A stretch of DNA of 64,000 nucleotides from NCBI RefSeq assembly GCF_016584105.1, contig NZ_NRSM01000009.1, positions 56,727-120,726 of the forward strand, written 5' to 3'. A program made the translations under genes and the position numbers. Each line of letters opens with the position of its first letter. Position 1 is the stretch's first letter. Below, in pieces: positions 17,155 through 26,460 of the stretch. The stretch is from Ectothiorhodospira shaposhnikovii (lineage in GTDB: Bacteria; Pseudomonadota; Gammaproteobacteria; Ectothiorhodospirales; Ectothiorhodospiraceae). The notes under the pieces are model-generated. The model was not told the origin of the DNA, made no database searches, and saw nothing but the letters and a program-made list of their open reading frames with translations.

Positions 17155-17841
17155 TCAGGGGATGTAGGTGATCCCCGCCCACACCAGGGCGGAACAGACC
17201 GCCAGCAGCACCACCGCCAACCACACGTTGGCAAACTTCACATCCTCGGCCCCGTACCACGTCACCCGCTTGCGCCCGGTGATCATGGGCAGGATCAGGT
17301 TATCCCGCTTCAGCAGCCAGTACAGCAGCACGGCCGTGACATGGATGCCCACCATGATCAGGATCAGATCAAAGTTGAGCTTATGCAGGCCGGTCAGCCA
17401 GTCACTGGTGGATGATGACACCATGCGGGCGAAGGGTCCCCGGTTGAAGATCTGATCATTGGCAAACAGACCGGTGAAGGACTGGAACATCAATAGGCCC
17501 AGCATGATCATCACCGCCCAGCCCCCCATGGGATTGTGACCGGGATGCCGATGGCCGTCGCCGCTGAACAGGCCCTTGAAATACTGGAACACCGTCACCG
17601 GACCGGCGAGAAAATCCGAGAAACGGGCCGACCGGGTCCCCATCACCCCCCAGAGGATCCGAAACAGCAGCAGGGCGATCAGCGCATACCCCAGCCACAT
17701 GTGCCAGTGCAGGGTCATCACGTCCCGGCTGGTGTACCACAACCCGAACAGCAGGATCACCAGAGACCAGTGAAAGAGCCGGGTGGGCAGATCCCAGATC
17801 CGGATGATCTTGCCGTAATGTCTTGCATAACCCTTGTCCAT
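17155..17841 (-). CDS. b-type cytochrome (prokaryotic cytochrome b561 family)
   Basis: A 228-residue integral membrane protein with four main TM helices: IIRIWDLPTRLFHWSLVILL, the WHMWLGYALIALLLFRILWG region, WAVMIMLGLLMFQSFTGLFA and LILIMVGIHVTAVLLYWLL. A last hydrophobic C-terminal helix follows. Haem-ligand His candidates are in LFHW, HWHMWLG, LHKL and GIHVTA, the pattern of HupC/cytochrome b561 proteins that pass quinol electrons to periplasmic c-type cytochromes. The cytochrome c' gene converges on it, making that protein a plausible partner. ATG 17841 is preceded by a GGGAGGTTTC ribosome-binding site. Confidence 0.9.
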   Translation of the reverse strand: MDKGYARHYGKIIRIWDLPTRLFHWSLVILLFGLWYTSRDVMTLHWHMWLGYALIALLLFRILWGVMGTRSARFSDFLAGPVTVFQYFKGLFSGDGHRHPGHNPMGGWAVMIMLGLLMFQSFTGLFANDQIFNRGPFARMVSSSTSDWLTGLHKLNFDLILIMVGIHVTAVLLYWLLKRDNLILPMITGRKRVTWYGAEDVKFANVWLAVVLLAVCSALVWAGITYIP

Positions 17842-17901
17842 GAAACCTCCCGATGGCCGTCGAAAAGGCCGACCATACCAAAAAACAGCGGCTGAAATGC
17901 T

Positions 17902-19032
17902 TCAATACCCCGTCATCTCCACATAGCCCCGCCCGGTCACCTCGCCTGCCTCCAGCACATCCACCGCCCCTTCCCAGTAACGCACCGAAAGATCCATCTC
18001 CTGATCCGGACGCACCGCCCGGATCTCCAGCACCCGCCCCTGCACCGGCAGATGCAGACGCCAGGCCACCGGGTAGCGATGCCCCGTCGGTCCGGTCCAG
18101 CGTTCCAGCACTTCCAGACGGGCCTGCTCGACTCCGATCAATGCGGATTCTCCCTCCGGCGTCACCCACAGCCCCTTGCTGAAGGGATCCTCGCTACCGT
18201 CTTCCCGCCGGAACCGGTAGTACATCACGTCATGCCCGTCCGCCAGCTGCAGGGAAAACCAGTCCCACCCCACCTGCCCCTCCTCCAGGGCGCTGGTGCT
18301 CCACTCCCGGTCCATCCAGGACAGGCCGGACACCCCATGTTCGCGCCCCTGGATACGAATCACCCCCTCGGTCCGCAGACGGGTGAAGGAATAGTAGTAA
18401 GAGGCATTGCCCGGTGCCGCGGACTTGCGGCTCAGACCCCGGTCCCCCTGCAGCACATGGGGCTTTTGCGGCATCAGCCGAAGCTCAAGCTCGATGTCGC
18501 CGGATGAGGCCATCAGCCGCCAGGGAAAGTCATTGCCCCCATCGGATGCCAGCACCCAGTCATCCAGCCAGACCCGGAACGGGTCCAGCCGTGCCCCGGC
18601 CAGCCCCATGGCGCCCCGGGAAAACCGCTCGAAGGCGCGATGCCCGATACCCGCCACGTCCGTGACCGCCAGATGGGCCATCCAGACCTGGTTGGTGGCC
18701 CAGGCCGAGGCGGATTCCGGGGCCGTCGGTGCCAGGCTTACCCGGAAGAAGGTGATCTGATAGCCGAACCGCCGCCCCGCCCCGTCGTCCAGGTTGCCGG
18801 TGATGTACCACCACTCGTTGCGAAACCCGGGATGGGGGCCGTGATCCTCGGGAAAGAGGAAGGTCCGGGGCTTGATGGCGCGTTCAAAGCCCTCATCCAG
18901 GTCGCCGCCCAGCAGGGTCATGGCATCCAGGGGCTGTGCCTCGGGCACACCAGGTCCGGGACTGCAGGCCGTCAGCCACACGACCGACAAGACCAGGGTC
19001 AGTACGCCAGGGAATGGTTTCCGGATCCACAT
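17902..19032 (-). CDS. Lipocalin-like (AttH/CrtC-fold) lipoprotein
   Basis: A 376-residue lipoprotein with lipobox LTAC (Cys23). The body matches the AttH/CrtC family: FPEDHGPHPGFRNEWWYITGNL near the N-terminus is its signature, and SGLSWMDREWSTSAL...GWDWFSLQL is the second characteristic block. The family comprises two lipocalin-like barrels and includes carotenoid hydratases, but stand-alone AttH proteins have no settled activity. It begins 3 bp after the stop of the permease gene upstream and closes an ABC operon (ATPase, permease, AttH-like), so it probably handles the hydrophobic substrate in the periplasm or outer membrane. Confidence 0.9.
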   Translation of the reverse strand: MWIRKPFPGVLTLVLSVVWLTACSPGPGVPEAQPLDAMTLLGGDLDEGFERAIKPRTFLFPEDHGPHPGFRNEWWYITGNLDDGAGRRFGYQITFFRVSLAPTAPESASAWATNQVWMAHLAVTDVAGIGHRAFERFSRGAMGLAGARLDPFRVWLDDWVLASDGGNDFPWRLMASSGDIELELRLMPQKPHVLQGDRGLSRKSAAPGNASYYYSFTRLRTEGVIRIQGREHGVSGLSWMDREWSTSALEEGQVGWDWFSLQLADGHDVMYYRFRREDGSEDPFSKGLWVTPEGESALIGVEQARLEVLERWTGPTGHRYPVAWRLHLPVQGRVLEIRAVRPDQEMDLSVRYWEGAVDVLEAGEVTGRGYVEMTGY

Positions 19033-19035
19033 GGG

Positions 19036-21552
19036 CTACGCCTCCCGCAGATGTTCGGCCGGACGCACCCGGGCCATGCGATAGCCGGGATATGCACCGG
19101 CCAGCAGGGATGCCGTCAGGGCCAGCAGCAGCCCCTCGACCAGTACCACCGGCGGCAGGGTCCGGGTCATGCTCCAGCCGAAGGAACGCTGATTGATCAC
19201 CTCGATCAGGACATCGGACATGAGCATTCCCAGGGGGATCGCCGCCAGACCGGCGGCCAGGCCCAGCAGCAGGCTCTGCAAGGTCACCATGCCCGCCAAC
19301 TGCAAGGGGGTCATGCCGGTGGCCCGTAATACCGCGTGCTCACGGGACCGCTCCAGTTGCAGGGCCATGAGGGCACTGAGGATGCCGATGAAGGCCACCC
19401 CCACGGTAAGCAGCCGCAGAACATGGGTGACGGCGAAGGTGCGGTCGAAAATGGCCATGGAGTGGGCATGAATCTCGCCGGCGGCGGTGATCAACACCGG
19501 CTCATCCAGCGTGGCGGCCAGCGCCCGGAGTTCGGACAACCCGCGCTCCAGGCTCACCCCCGGTGCCAGGTTCAGCCCCAGCGATGCCACGCCGGGATCA
19601 TCCCAGTACCGGTCATAGAGCGTCCGGTGCAGGGTGACCATGCCCTGGGCCGCGCTGTAGTCCTGCACCACCCCCACCACCTGGAAGGCGCGCTCGCCCC
19701 GATCCGTGGGCAGGGTCAGGGCGTCGCCGACGCCAATGCCCTTGCGCCAGGCCAGCGGTTCCGAAATCAGGATCACCTCGTCGATGGCCAGGCGCTGCCA
19801 GATCCGGGCCGATGAGCCCCCTTCAAGATAGACATAACCATCGGGCGTCCGCGGGGAAGGGTCGATGGCCATCATTTCCAGAGGCCCCGAAGGGGTATGG
19901 AGATGGACCCGACGGGCGGTGCTCAGGTCGGTCACCGAGGGTAGCGACGCCACCCGGGCCGGCAGACTGTCGGGCAACACCGGGTTCACCCCCAGGGTGG
20001 AGCGCCCTGGGGCACTGACGTAGAGATCACTCTGCAGGGTCTGGCCCAGCCACAGGTCCACGCTGCCGCGGAAGCTGTCGACCATGATCCCCACCCCCAC
20101 AGTGGCGGACACCGCAATGGCCAGGGCCGTGGCCGCCAGACCGGCGCGACTGATGCCGGCGCCGATGCCCCGAGCCGCCAGTCGTCCGGGAGCGCCGAAC
20201 CCGCGTCCCAGCGGGCCGGAGAGCAGGCGAGCCATGAGCCACACCAGGGGAGGGATCAGACAGGCGTAGCCCAGGATCAGCAGGAACAGGGCAAAAAAAC
20301 CCGGCAGCAGGCTCTGGCCGGGCCAGCCCACCAGGAGGAAGCCGGATAGCATGAGTACCCCGCCCGCCGGCAACAACCAGGGCAGAACCCGACGCACCCG
20401 GTGCTCCAGCCCGGAACGGCGCAAGGCCTCCCGGGGACTCACGCCCGACGCTTCCCAGGCAGGTCCCAGGGCCGCGATCAGAGTTACCCCCAGGCCCAGC
20501 AACAGCCCCTTCAGGATCACCGCCGGTCCCAGGGCCAGCTGGGTCACGGTGACCACGAAATACAGGTCTGTGACCGTCCGCGTAACCATGTGAACCAGCC
20601 CCTGGCCGATCAGGATGCCGGCCGCCAGGCCCAGCAGGCTGCCCACCAGCCCCAACAAGGCCGCCTCGACAATGATCCGTCCGGACACCCCCGCCCGGGT
20701 CATGCCCTGCATGCGCAGATTACCCAGCAGGTGACGGCGCCTGAGAACCGCAAAGGTCAGGGTGTTGTAAATCAGGAAGGCGCCCACCAGCAGGGCCAGC
20801 AGGCTCATGGCCAGCAGATTGACGTGAAAGGCCCGGCTCAGCTCGGCGGTGGCCCGGGTACGGGACTCGGCTGTTTCCACCCGGACCCCCGGCGGCAGGA
20901 TCTCCCGCAGCCGGTCCACGTGCCCCTCATCGGTCAGGATCAGGTCGATGCGATCCAGGCGGCCGTGACGCCGGAGCAGGTCCTGGGCGGTGGCGATGTC
21001 CGTCAGCACGTAGCCCTCCAGCCCCGGCTCATCAATTTCCACGCGCCCCGCCAGGGTCACCGCATGGGCGGTGGCACCCACCACGAGGGAAAAGGCGTCA
21101 TCCTCCGCCAGACCCAATCGCGTCGCCGTGTTCGCCGCCAGCATCACCGTGCCCGGCTCGGTGATCAGTCGGTTGATGCGCCCGTCCCGGCCGCCGGCGG
21201 CATGGTCCCGGAACGGCCGTTCGGCAAAGGGTTCCAGCCCCAGCAGGATGAAGGTCTCGCCGTGGATCCGCGCATGGCCCTCCACCACCGGGGCACTGTC
21301 CCGGAATCCCTGCAGGCGCAGCTGCGTGTAGAGCCCTTCCTCCAGTCCGCCGGGGCCGCCGACGAGCTGATGGGTGGTCCGCCCCGTGACCGTCTCCATG
21401 GACAGTCCGAAGGCGCGGGAGGCACTGCTGTTGGCAATATCCACCGCCACCACGATGGCCACCCCCAGGGCCACGCCCAGAACGGCAAAGATCAGGTTCC
21501 AGGGATGGCGGCGGTGATCCCGAATCAGTGCCCGGGTGGTCAGCCACCTCAT
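19036..21552 (-). CDS. ABC transporter permease, double FtsX type (AttFG-like)
   Basis: An 838-residue membrane protein: TM helix near residues 18-38 (NLIFAVLGVALGVAIVVAV), a periplasmic domain, TM groups at about 260-420, a second periplasmic domain and a last TM triplet ending RMARVRPAEHLREA. Two tandem FtsX modules in one chain correspond to the AttF and AttG permeases of AttEFGH systems. I placed the start at ATG 21552, not 12 nt earlier, because it overlaps the ATPase stop as ATGA and gives the usual MRWLTTRALIRDHRRHPW N-terminus. Confidence 0.9.
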   Translation of the reverse strand: MRWLTTRALIRDHRRHPWNLIFAVLGVALGVAIVVAVDIANSSASRAFGLSMETVTGRTTHQLVGGPGGLEEGLYTQLRLQGFRDSAPVVEGHARIHGETFILLGLEPFAERPFRDHAAGGRDGRINRLITEPGTVMLAANTATRLGLAEDDAFSLVVGATAHAVTLAGRVEIDEPGLEGYVLTDIATAQDLLRRHGRLDRIDLILTDEGHVDRLREILPPGVRVETAESRTRATAELSRAFHVNLLAMSLLALLVGAFLIYNTLTFAVLRRRHLLGNLRMQGMTRAGVSGRIIVEAALLGLVGSLLGLAAGILIGQGLVHMVTRTVTDLYFVVTVTQLALGPAVILKGLLLGLGVTLIAALGPAWEASGVSPREALRRSGLEHRVRRVLPWLLPAGGVLMLSGFLLVGWPGQSLLPGFFALFLLILGYACLIPPLVWLMARLLSGPLGRGFGAPGRLAARGIGAGISRAGLAATALAIAVSATVGVGIMVDSFRGSVDLWLGQTLQSDLYVSAPGRSTLGVNPVLPDSLPARVASLPSVTDLSTARRVHLHTPSGPLEMMAIDPSPRTPDGYVYLEGGSSARIWQRLAIDEVILISEPLAWRKGIGVGDALTLPTDRGERAFQVVGVVQDYSAAQGMVTLHRTLYDRYWDDPGVASLGLNLAPGVSLERGLSELRALAATLDEPVLITAAGEIHAHSMAIFDRTFAVTHVLRLLTVGVAFIGILSALMALQLERSREHAVLRATGMTPLQLAGMVTLQSLLLGLAAGLAAIPLGMLMSDVLIEVINQRSFGWSMTRTLPPVVLVEGLLLALTASLLAGAYPGYRMARVRPAEHLREA

Positions 21553-22283
21553 GACGCCCCCCACGGCCGCAGGCGGCCGTCCATCAGTTCCCAGACATGG
21601 TCGGCCATGGCTGACACCTCCGGGCTGTGGGTCACCAGCACCAGCGCGCGCCCCTGTTCCCGTACCAGCCCATGCAGCAGCGCCATTACACGGGCACCGG
21701 TTTCCGCATCCAGATTGCCGGTGGGTTCGTCCGCCAGCAGCAGGGGCGGCTCATGGGCAAGGGCCCTGGCAATGGCCACCCGCTGCTGCTCACCGCCGGA
21801 GAGCCGATCAGGGAAGGCATCGCCCCGGTCCGCCAGGTCCACCGCTTGCAGCAAGGCCATGACCCGCCCCACCCTCTCCCCGGCGGGTACTCCATTGAGT
21901 TCCAGGGGCAAGGCGACGTTTTCCGCCACCGTCAAGGTGGGGATCAGATTGAAGAACTGGTAGATGAAACCCACCCGGGCGCGACGGTAAAGGGTCCGGT
22001 CACGCTCGCCCAGGGTGTCCAGACGCCGACCTTCCACCAGGATCCCGCCCTGATCCGGGGCCTCGATGCCGCAGATCAGATTCAGCAGCGTGGACTTGCC
22101 CGAGCCGGAGCGTCCCACCAGGGCCACGATCTCGCCGGCATGGATCCGGGCCGTCACCCGGTCCAGCACCATTCGCGTCTTCTCTCCCTCGCGAAAGGAC
22201 TTGCTCACCGCCTCCAGCACCACCAGGGCTTCCCGGGTGGCGTGGGTCGTCGGATCCGTGATCTGCGTCTGCCGGTTGTCCAT
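21549..22283 (-). CDS. ABC transporter ATP-binding protein (AttE/LolD-like)
   Basis: A 244-residue ATPase with Walker A GRSGSGKST, Q-loop region YQFFNLIPTL, signature [14 protein letters not shown], Walker [13 protein letters not shown] and H-loop THSPE. It is first in the operon with the double-FtsX permease and AttH-like lipoprotein. The start at 22283 (MDNRQTQITDP) is chosen over a longer frame whose extra N-terminus is not family-like; the ribosome-binding site is weak. It is divergent from a glycosyltransferase gene across 101 bp. Confidence 0.9.
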   Translation of the reverse strand: MDNRQTQITDPTTHATREALVVLEAVSKSFREGEKTRMVLDRVTARIHAGEIVALVGRSGSGKSTLLNLICGIEAPDQGGILVEGRRLDTLGERDRTLYRRARVGFIYQFFNLIPTLTVAENVALPLELNGVPAGERVGRVMALLQAVDLADRGDAFPDRLSGGEQQRVAIARALAHEPPLLLADEPTGNLDAETGARVMALLHGLVREQGRALVLVTHSPEVSAMADHVWELMDGRLRPWGAS

Positions 22284-22384
22284 GGATATCCCGTTCACCG
22301 AATCGTCATGTGAAAACCTTAACATCAGCGGCCGAAACGGCCCCACCGGGCCGATCCTGACACCCGAGGGGAGCACACCGGCCC

Positions 22385-23566
22385 GTGAAGATCCTGATGA
22401 TCAGTGATGTGTTCTTCCCACGCATCAACGGCGTCTCCACCTCCATCGCCACCTTCCGGCGCCAGCTGCGCCGGGAAGGCCATGATGTCACCCTGATCGC
22501 CCCGGCCTATCCCGCCGGACACGAGGGGGAATCCCATATCCTGCGCATCCCCTCCCGCTACGTGGTCCTGGATCCGGAGGACCGGATGATGAAGGCCCGG
22601 CGGATCATGGCCCATGCCGACGAACTGGCCCGGGAAGGGTTCGACCTCATCCATGTGCACACCCCCTTCGTGGCCCACCATGCGGGCCTGGCCCTGGGGC
22701 GGCGACTGGGCATCCCGGTGGTGGAGTCCTACCATACCTATTTCGAGGAATACCTGTTCCATTACCTCTCCTTCCTGCCGCGGACCTGGATGCGGTCCGT
22801 GGCACGTCACCTATCACGGCGTCAGTGCAATCAGGTGGATGCGGTCGTCGTCCCCTCCCGGGCCATGGCCGAGATCCTGACGGGCTACGGGGTGAAAACC
22901 CCCATGTCCATCATCCCCACGGGGATTCACCAGGAGGCCTTCGCTGGCGGGGACGGCGCGGCATTCCGGCAACACATGGGAATCGACCACGACACCCCCC
23001 TGCTGGTTCATGTGGGCCGGATTGCCTTCGAAAAGAACATCGACGCCCTGCTGCACATGATGGCCGACGTCCGCCGGGCCATCCCTGACGCCATGCTGGT
23101 GATCGCCGGCGACGGACCCGCCATGGGCCACATCCGCCGTCTCACCGGGCAACTGGGACTGGAAAAGGCGGTGCGCTTTGCCGGTTATCTGGACCGGCGC
23201 ACCACCCTGCTGGACTGCTACCGGGCCGGCAACGGATTCGTCTTCGCCTCCCGCACCGAGACCCAGGGGCTGGTCCTGCTGGAGGCCATGGCCCTGGGCG
23301 TGCCGGTGGTTTCCACCGCCGTGATGGGCACCCGGGACATCCTGTTGACCGGCGAGGGCGCCCTGGTGGCGACGGACGACCGGGACCTGGCGCGGCAGGC
23401 GATCCGCCTGCTGTCCGACCCCGAGTTGCAACAGACCCTGTCGCACCAGGCCCGGCAATGTGCCCAGGACTGGAGTGCGCCGGAGATGGCCGCGCGCATG
23501 CTGGCGCTCTACGGCGCGGTCAGCAACGGCGCCCGGGTTGACGGACTGTCCCGAGACATTCCGTAG
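22385..23566 (+). CDS. Glycosyltransferase family 4 (group 1)
   Basis: A 393-residue GT-B fold enzyme starting at GTG (MKILMISDVFFPRINGVSTS). The N-terminal domain has the Gly-rich acceptor loop and HVHTPFVAHHAG. The C-terminal domain has LLVHVGRIAFEKNIDALL and the donor-binding EX7E motif in RTETQGLVLLEAMALGVPVV. This pattern is close to the MgtA/diacylglycerol glucosyl- or mannosyltransferase subgroup, which glycosylates membrane lipids or phosphatidylinositol-type acceptors, but the acceptor cannot be fixed from sequence. It is monocistronic and followed by the mgtE promoter region. Confidence 0.88.
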   Translation: MKILMISDVFFPRINGVSTSIATFRRQLRREGHDVTLIAPAYPAGHEGESHILRIPSRYVVLDPEDRMMKARRIMAHADELAREGFDLIHVHTPFVAHHAGLALGRRLGIPVVESYHTYFEEYLFHYLSFLPRTWMRSVARHLSRRQCNQVDAVVVPSRAMAEILTGYGVKTPMSIIPTGIHQEAFAGGDGAAFRQHMGIDHDTPLLVHVGRIAFEKNIDALLHMMADVRRAIPDAMLVIAGDGPAMGHIRRLTGQLGLEKAVRFAGYLDRRTTLLDCYRAGNGFVFASRTETQGLVLLEAMALGVPVVSTAVMGTRDILLTGEGALVATDDRDLARQAIRLLSDPELQQTLSHQARQCAQDWSAPEMAARMLALYGAVSNGARVDGLSRDIP

Positions 23567-23578
23567 CGCCGGGCGGAT

Positions 23579-23587
23579 TGCTATAAT
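23579..23587 (+). promoter_or_regulatory. Extended -10 promoter for the mgtE pair
   Basis: TGC-TATAAT (23579-23587) is a perfect consensus -10 with the TGn extension. The region 17 bp upstream (TTCCGT) is a poor -35, as extended -10 promoters allow. It leaves a leader of roughly 125 nt before mgtE. I see no recognisable Mg2+ riboswitch in that leader. Confidence 0.6.
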
Positions 23588-23720
23588 CGACCGCCCTGCA
23601 CCCAGAGGCGGCCGATGCCCATGGCGCCGTCCTCGGTTCCCGCAACACGCATCGCTTGAGCGACCCTCCCCCGTGCCATCCGTTGCCGCGGATGGAGTGT
23701 GTCCTTGGCGGAGGCCGCCG

Positions 23721-25088
23721 ATGGAGTTGGAATTCGAACAGTACCTGTCCACGGTCCGCGACCTTCTGGAGCAGGACGACCATGAAGCCCTGCGCCGGAC
23801 CCTGGACATCATGCGTATCCAGGACATCGCCCATGTGCTGATGGCCCTGGAGGATGGCGCCGTGGAGCGGGTTTTCAGCGCCCTCGCCCGCGGCCGCAAG
23901 GTGGACGTCTTTTCCTACCTGGACCCCCATCACCAGCACGCCCTGCTGGACCGCATTGCCCAGGCCGATGCCCGCCATATCCTGTCGGAGATGCTGCCCG
24001 ACGACCTCACCGCCCTGCTGGAGGATCTGCCCCGGGACGAGGTGCGCCGGCTGCTGCGGCTGTTGCCCTTTCGCGCCATTCGGCGTGCCCTCACCCTGCT
24101 GGACTACCCGGACAACAGCGTCGGGCGCCTGATGACGCCCGAGTTCGTCGCCGTGGCGGCGGACTGGTCCATCCAGGACAGCCTGGACTTCATCCGGGTG
24201 CAGAAGGCACGGGGCGAGATGGCCAACGTGATCTTCGTCATTGATGACGAGCGCCGGCTGCTGACCAGCATTCCCCTGGGGCGTTTCGTCATGGGCCGGG
24301 CCGACGAGCCGGTCTCCAGCCTGGGCACCGAGCCCATGATCACCATTTCCGTCAACGCGGATCGGGCCGAGGCGGTGCGGCTGATCCAGCACTATGACCT
24401 GGAAGTGCTGCCGGTCACCGACGACGACGGGGTGCTGCTGGGCATCGTCACCGTGGATGACGTGATGGACGTGGTGGAGGAAGAAACCACCGAGGACTTC
24501 CACAAGCTGGGCTCGGTGGGCGCCCTCAACCTGAGCCTGCGGGATGCCCGGCCCTCGCTGCTCTACCGCAAGCGCATCGGCTGGCTACTGGTGCTGGTGT
24601 TCCTGAACATGTTCGGCGGCATGGCCATCGCCAGCTTCGAGGACACCATCGCGGCGGTGGTAGTACTGGTATTCTTCCTGCCCCTGATCATCGCCTCCGG
24701 TGGCAACGCCGGGGCCCAGGCCTCCACCCTGATGGTCCGGGCCATGGCCACCGGAGATGTGAAATCCTCCGACTGGTTCCGGCTCTGGGGCAAGGAGCTG
24801 CTGGTGGCCACCTCCCTGGGCCTGACCATGGGTATTGCCGTCTCGGCGGTGGGCCTGTGGCGTGGCGGCCCCGAGATCGCCCTGCTGGTGGCCATGGCCA
24901 TGGCCATGGTGGTGGTGGTGGGCAGCATGGTGGGGATGATACTGCCCTTCATCCTCAGCCTGGCGCGCCTGGACCCGGCCACCGCCAGCGCCCCGCTGGT
25001 GACCTCGGTGGCGGACGTGGCGGGGATCCTGATCTATTTCAGCCTGGCCGTGGCGATCCTGAACCTGCCTGCCGACGGAGTCCTGTGA
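23721..25088 (+). CDS. mgtE: Magnesium transporter MgtE (first copy)
   Basis: A 455-residue Mg2+ channel-type transporter: cytosolic N domain of helical repeats (LLEDLPRDEVRRLLRLLP), a CBS pair (GRLMTPEFVAV... and VTVDDVMDVVEEE), the plug helix and five TM helices. The pore signatures ASGGNAGAQASTLMVRA and TSVADVAGI, the latter with the pore Asp, are intact. The N and CBS domains close the pore when cytosolic Mg2+ is high. ATG 23721 has GGAGG 7 nt upstream. The second mgtE follows after 1 bp. Confidence 0.96.
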   Translation: MELEFEQYLSTVRDLLEQDDHEALRRTLDIMRIQDIAHVLMALEDGAVERVFSALARGRKVDVFSYLDPHHQHALLDRIAQADARHILSEMLPDDLTALLEDLPRDEVRRLLRLLPFRAIRRALTLLDYPDNSVGRLMTPEFVAVAADWSIQDSLDFIRVQKARGEMANVIFVIDDERRLLTSIPLGRFVMGRADEPVSSLGTEPMITISVNADRAEAVRLIQHYDLEVLPVTDDDGVLLGIVTVDDVMDVVEEETTEDFHKLGSVGALNLSLRDARPSLLYRKRIGWLLVLVFLNMFGGMAIASFEDTIAAVVVLVFFLPLIIASGGNAGAQASTLMVRAMATGDVKSSDWFRLWGKELLVATSLGLTMGIAVSAVGLWRGGPEIALLVAMAMAMVVVVGSMVGMILPFILSLARLDPATASAPLVTSVADVAGILIYFSLAVAILNLPADGVL

Positions 25089-25089
25089 C

Positions 25090-26457
25090 ATGAACGAGAC
25101 TGCCACCCTGGAACGCCCCACCCTGGCCGATCTGTCCGCCCTGCTGGCGGAACAGGACTGGGAGTGCATCCAGGCCCTGCTGGCGGATCTGGCGGAGCCG
25201 GACATCGCCCACGCCCTGCCCGGACTGGCGCGGGCCGAACGGGTGCGGCTGATGCAGCTGCTGCCGCCGGAGCGGGCCTCCTCGGTCTATGCCTACCTGG
25301 ATACCGGCCTGCAGACCGAACTGCTGGAGGATCTTACTGACGAGGAAAAGACCCGCCTCATCGGCGAGTTGTCCTACGACGATGCCGCCGCCATCCTGGA
25401 CGAACTGCCGGATGAACATACCGACTCCCTGATGGAGATGCTGCCGGAGGCGGACCAGCAGGTGCTCAAGACCCTGCTGGCCTTCCCGGAGCACAGCGCC
25501 GGCCGCCTCATGACCCCGGAGTTCGTGGCCCTCTCCCCTGCCTGGACCGTGCGCGAGGCCCTGGATCATGTGCGTGAACAGGCCCATGTGGGGGAGACCC
25601 TCAACACCCTGTTCATCACCGATGACGCGGGTCACCTGCTGGGCTGGATCAGCCTGCAGGATCTGCTGCTCTCCCGTCCCCGAACCCGGGTGGAACAGCA
25701 CTATCATCGGGATGTGATCCGCATCCGCACCCTGGAAGACCGGGAGGAGGCAGCCCGCCTGATCGGCCACTATGACCTGCAGGCCCTGCCGGTGGTGGAC
25801 GCGGACAACATCCTGGCGGGCATCATCACCGTGGACGATGTCATGGACGTGGTGCAGAAGGAAGACACCGAGGACTTCCACAAGATGGGCTCGGTGGGGG
25901 TCTTGAACCTGAGCGTGAAGGATGCCACCGCCGGCATGCTCTACCGCAAGCGCATCGGCTGGCTGGTGATCCTGGTGGCAGTGAACATCGTGAGCGGGGC
26001 CGCCATCGCCTTCTTCGAGGCGGCCATCGAGAAGGTGGTCGCCCTGGTGTTTTTCCTGCCCATGGTCATCGCCTCCGGCGGCAACGCGGGGGCCCAGGCC
26101 TCCACCCTGATGGTGCGCGCCCTGGCCACCGGCGATGTCCAGGCCCGGGACTGGTTCCGGCTCTGGGGCAAGGAGCTGGTGGTGGCCCTGGGCCTGGGCA
26201 TCACCCTGGGACTGGCGGTCTGGCTCATCGGCCTGTGGCTGGGGGGGACGGAGGTGGCCATCGCCATCGCCATTTCCATGGTGCTGGTGGTCATCACCGG
26301 CAGCATGTTCGGCATGGTACTGCCCTTCATCCTGAACCGTTTCAGGCTGGACCCGGCCACCGCCAGCGCCCCCCTGGTGACCTCGGTGGTGGACGTGGCC
26401 GGCATCGTGATGTACTTCGCCGTGGCCACCCTGGTGCTGCGAATGGCGGGGATGTAG
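25090..26457 (+). CDS. mgtE: Magnesium transporter MgtE (second, tandem copy)
   Basis: Also 455 residues with the same architecture: N domain (EDLTDEEKTRLIGELSYDDAAAIL), a CBS pair, five TM helices, ASGGNAGAQASTLMVRA and TSVVDVAGI. The CBS and TM halves are very similar to the first copy and the N domains are more diverged, so it is an old tandem duplication rather than a recent one. It starts 1 bp after the first copy, so both are made from one mRNA. They may form heterodimers or differ in Mg2+ set-point. Convergent with recJ, only 3 bp away. Confidence 0.95.
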   Translation: MNETATLERPTLADLSALLAEQDWECIQALLADLAEPDIAHALPGLARAERVRLMQLLPPERASSVYAYLDTGLQTELLEDLTDEEKTRLIGELSYDDAAAILDELPDEHTDSLMEMLPEADQQVLKTLLAFPEHSAGRLMTPEFVALSPAWTVREALDHVREQAHVGETLNTLFITDDAGHLLGWISLQDLLLSRPRTRVEQHYHRDVIRIRTLEDREEAARLIGHYDLQALPVVDADNILAGIITVDDVMDVVQKEDTEDFHKMGSVGVLNLSVKDATAGMLYRKRIGWLVILVAVNIVSGAAIAFFEAAIEKVVALVFFLPMVIASGGNAGAQASTLMVRALATGDVQARDWFRLWGKELVVALGLGITLGLAVWLIGLWLGGTEVAIAIAISMVLVVITGSMFGMVLPFILNRFRLDPATASAPLVTSVVDVAGIVMYFAVATLVLRMAGM

Positions 26458-26460
26458 CGC

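Noticed and set aside
23588..23720. Possible Mg2+ riboswitch (M-box or ykoK type) in the mgtE leader
   Set aside because: I could not find the conserved M-box core helices; the leader is only about 125 nt and has no terminator hairpin.
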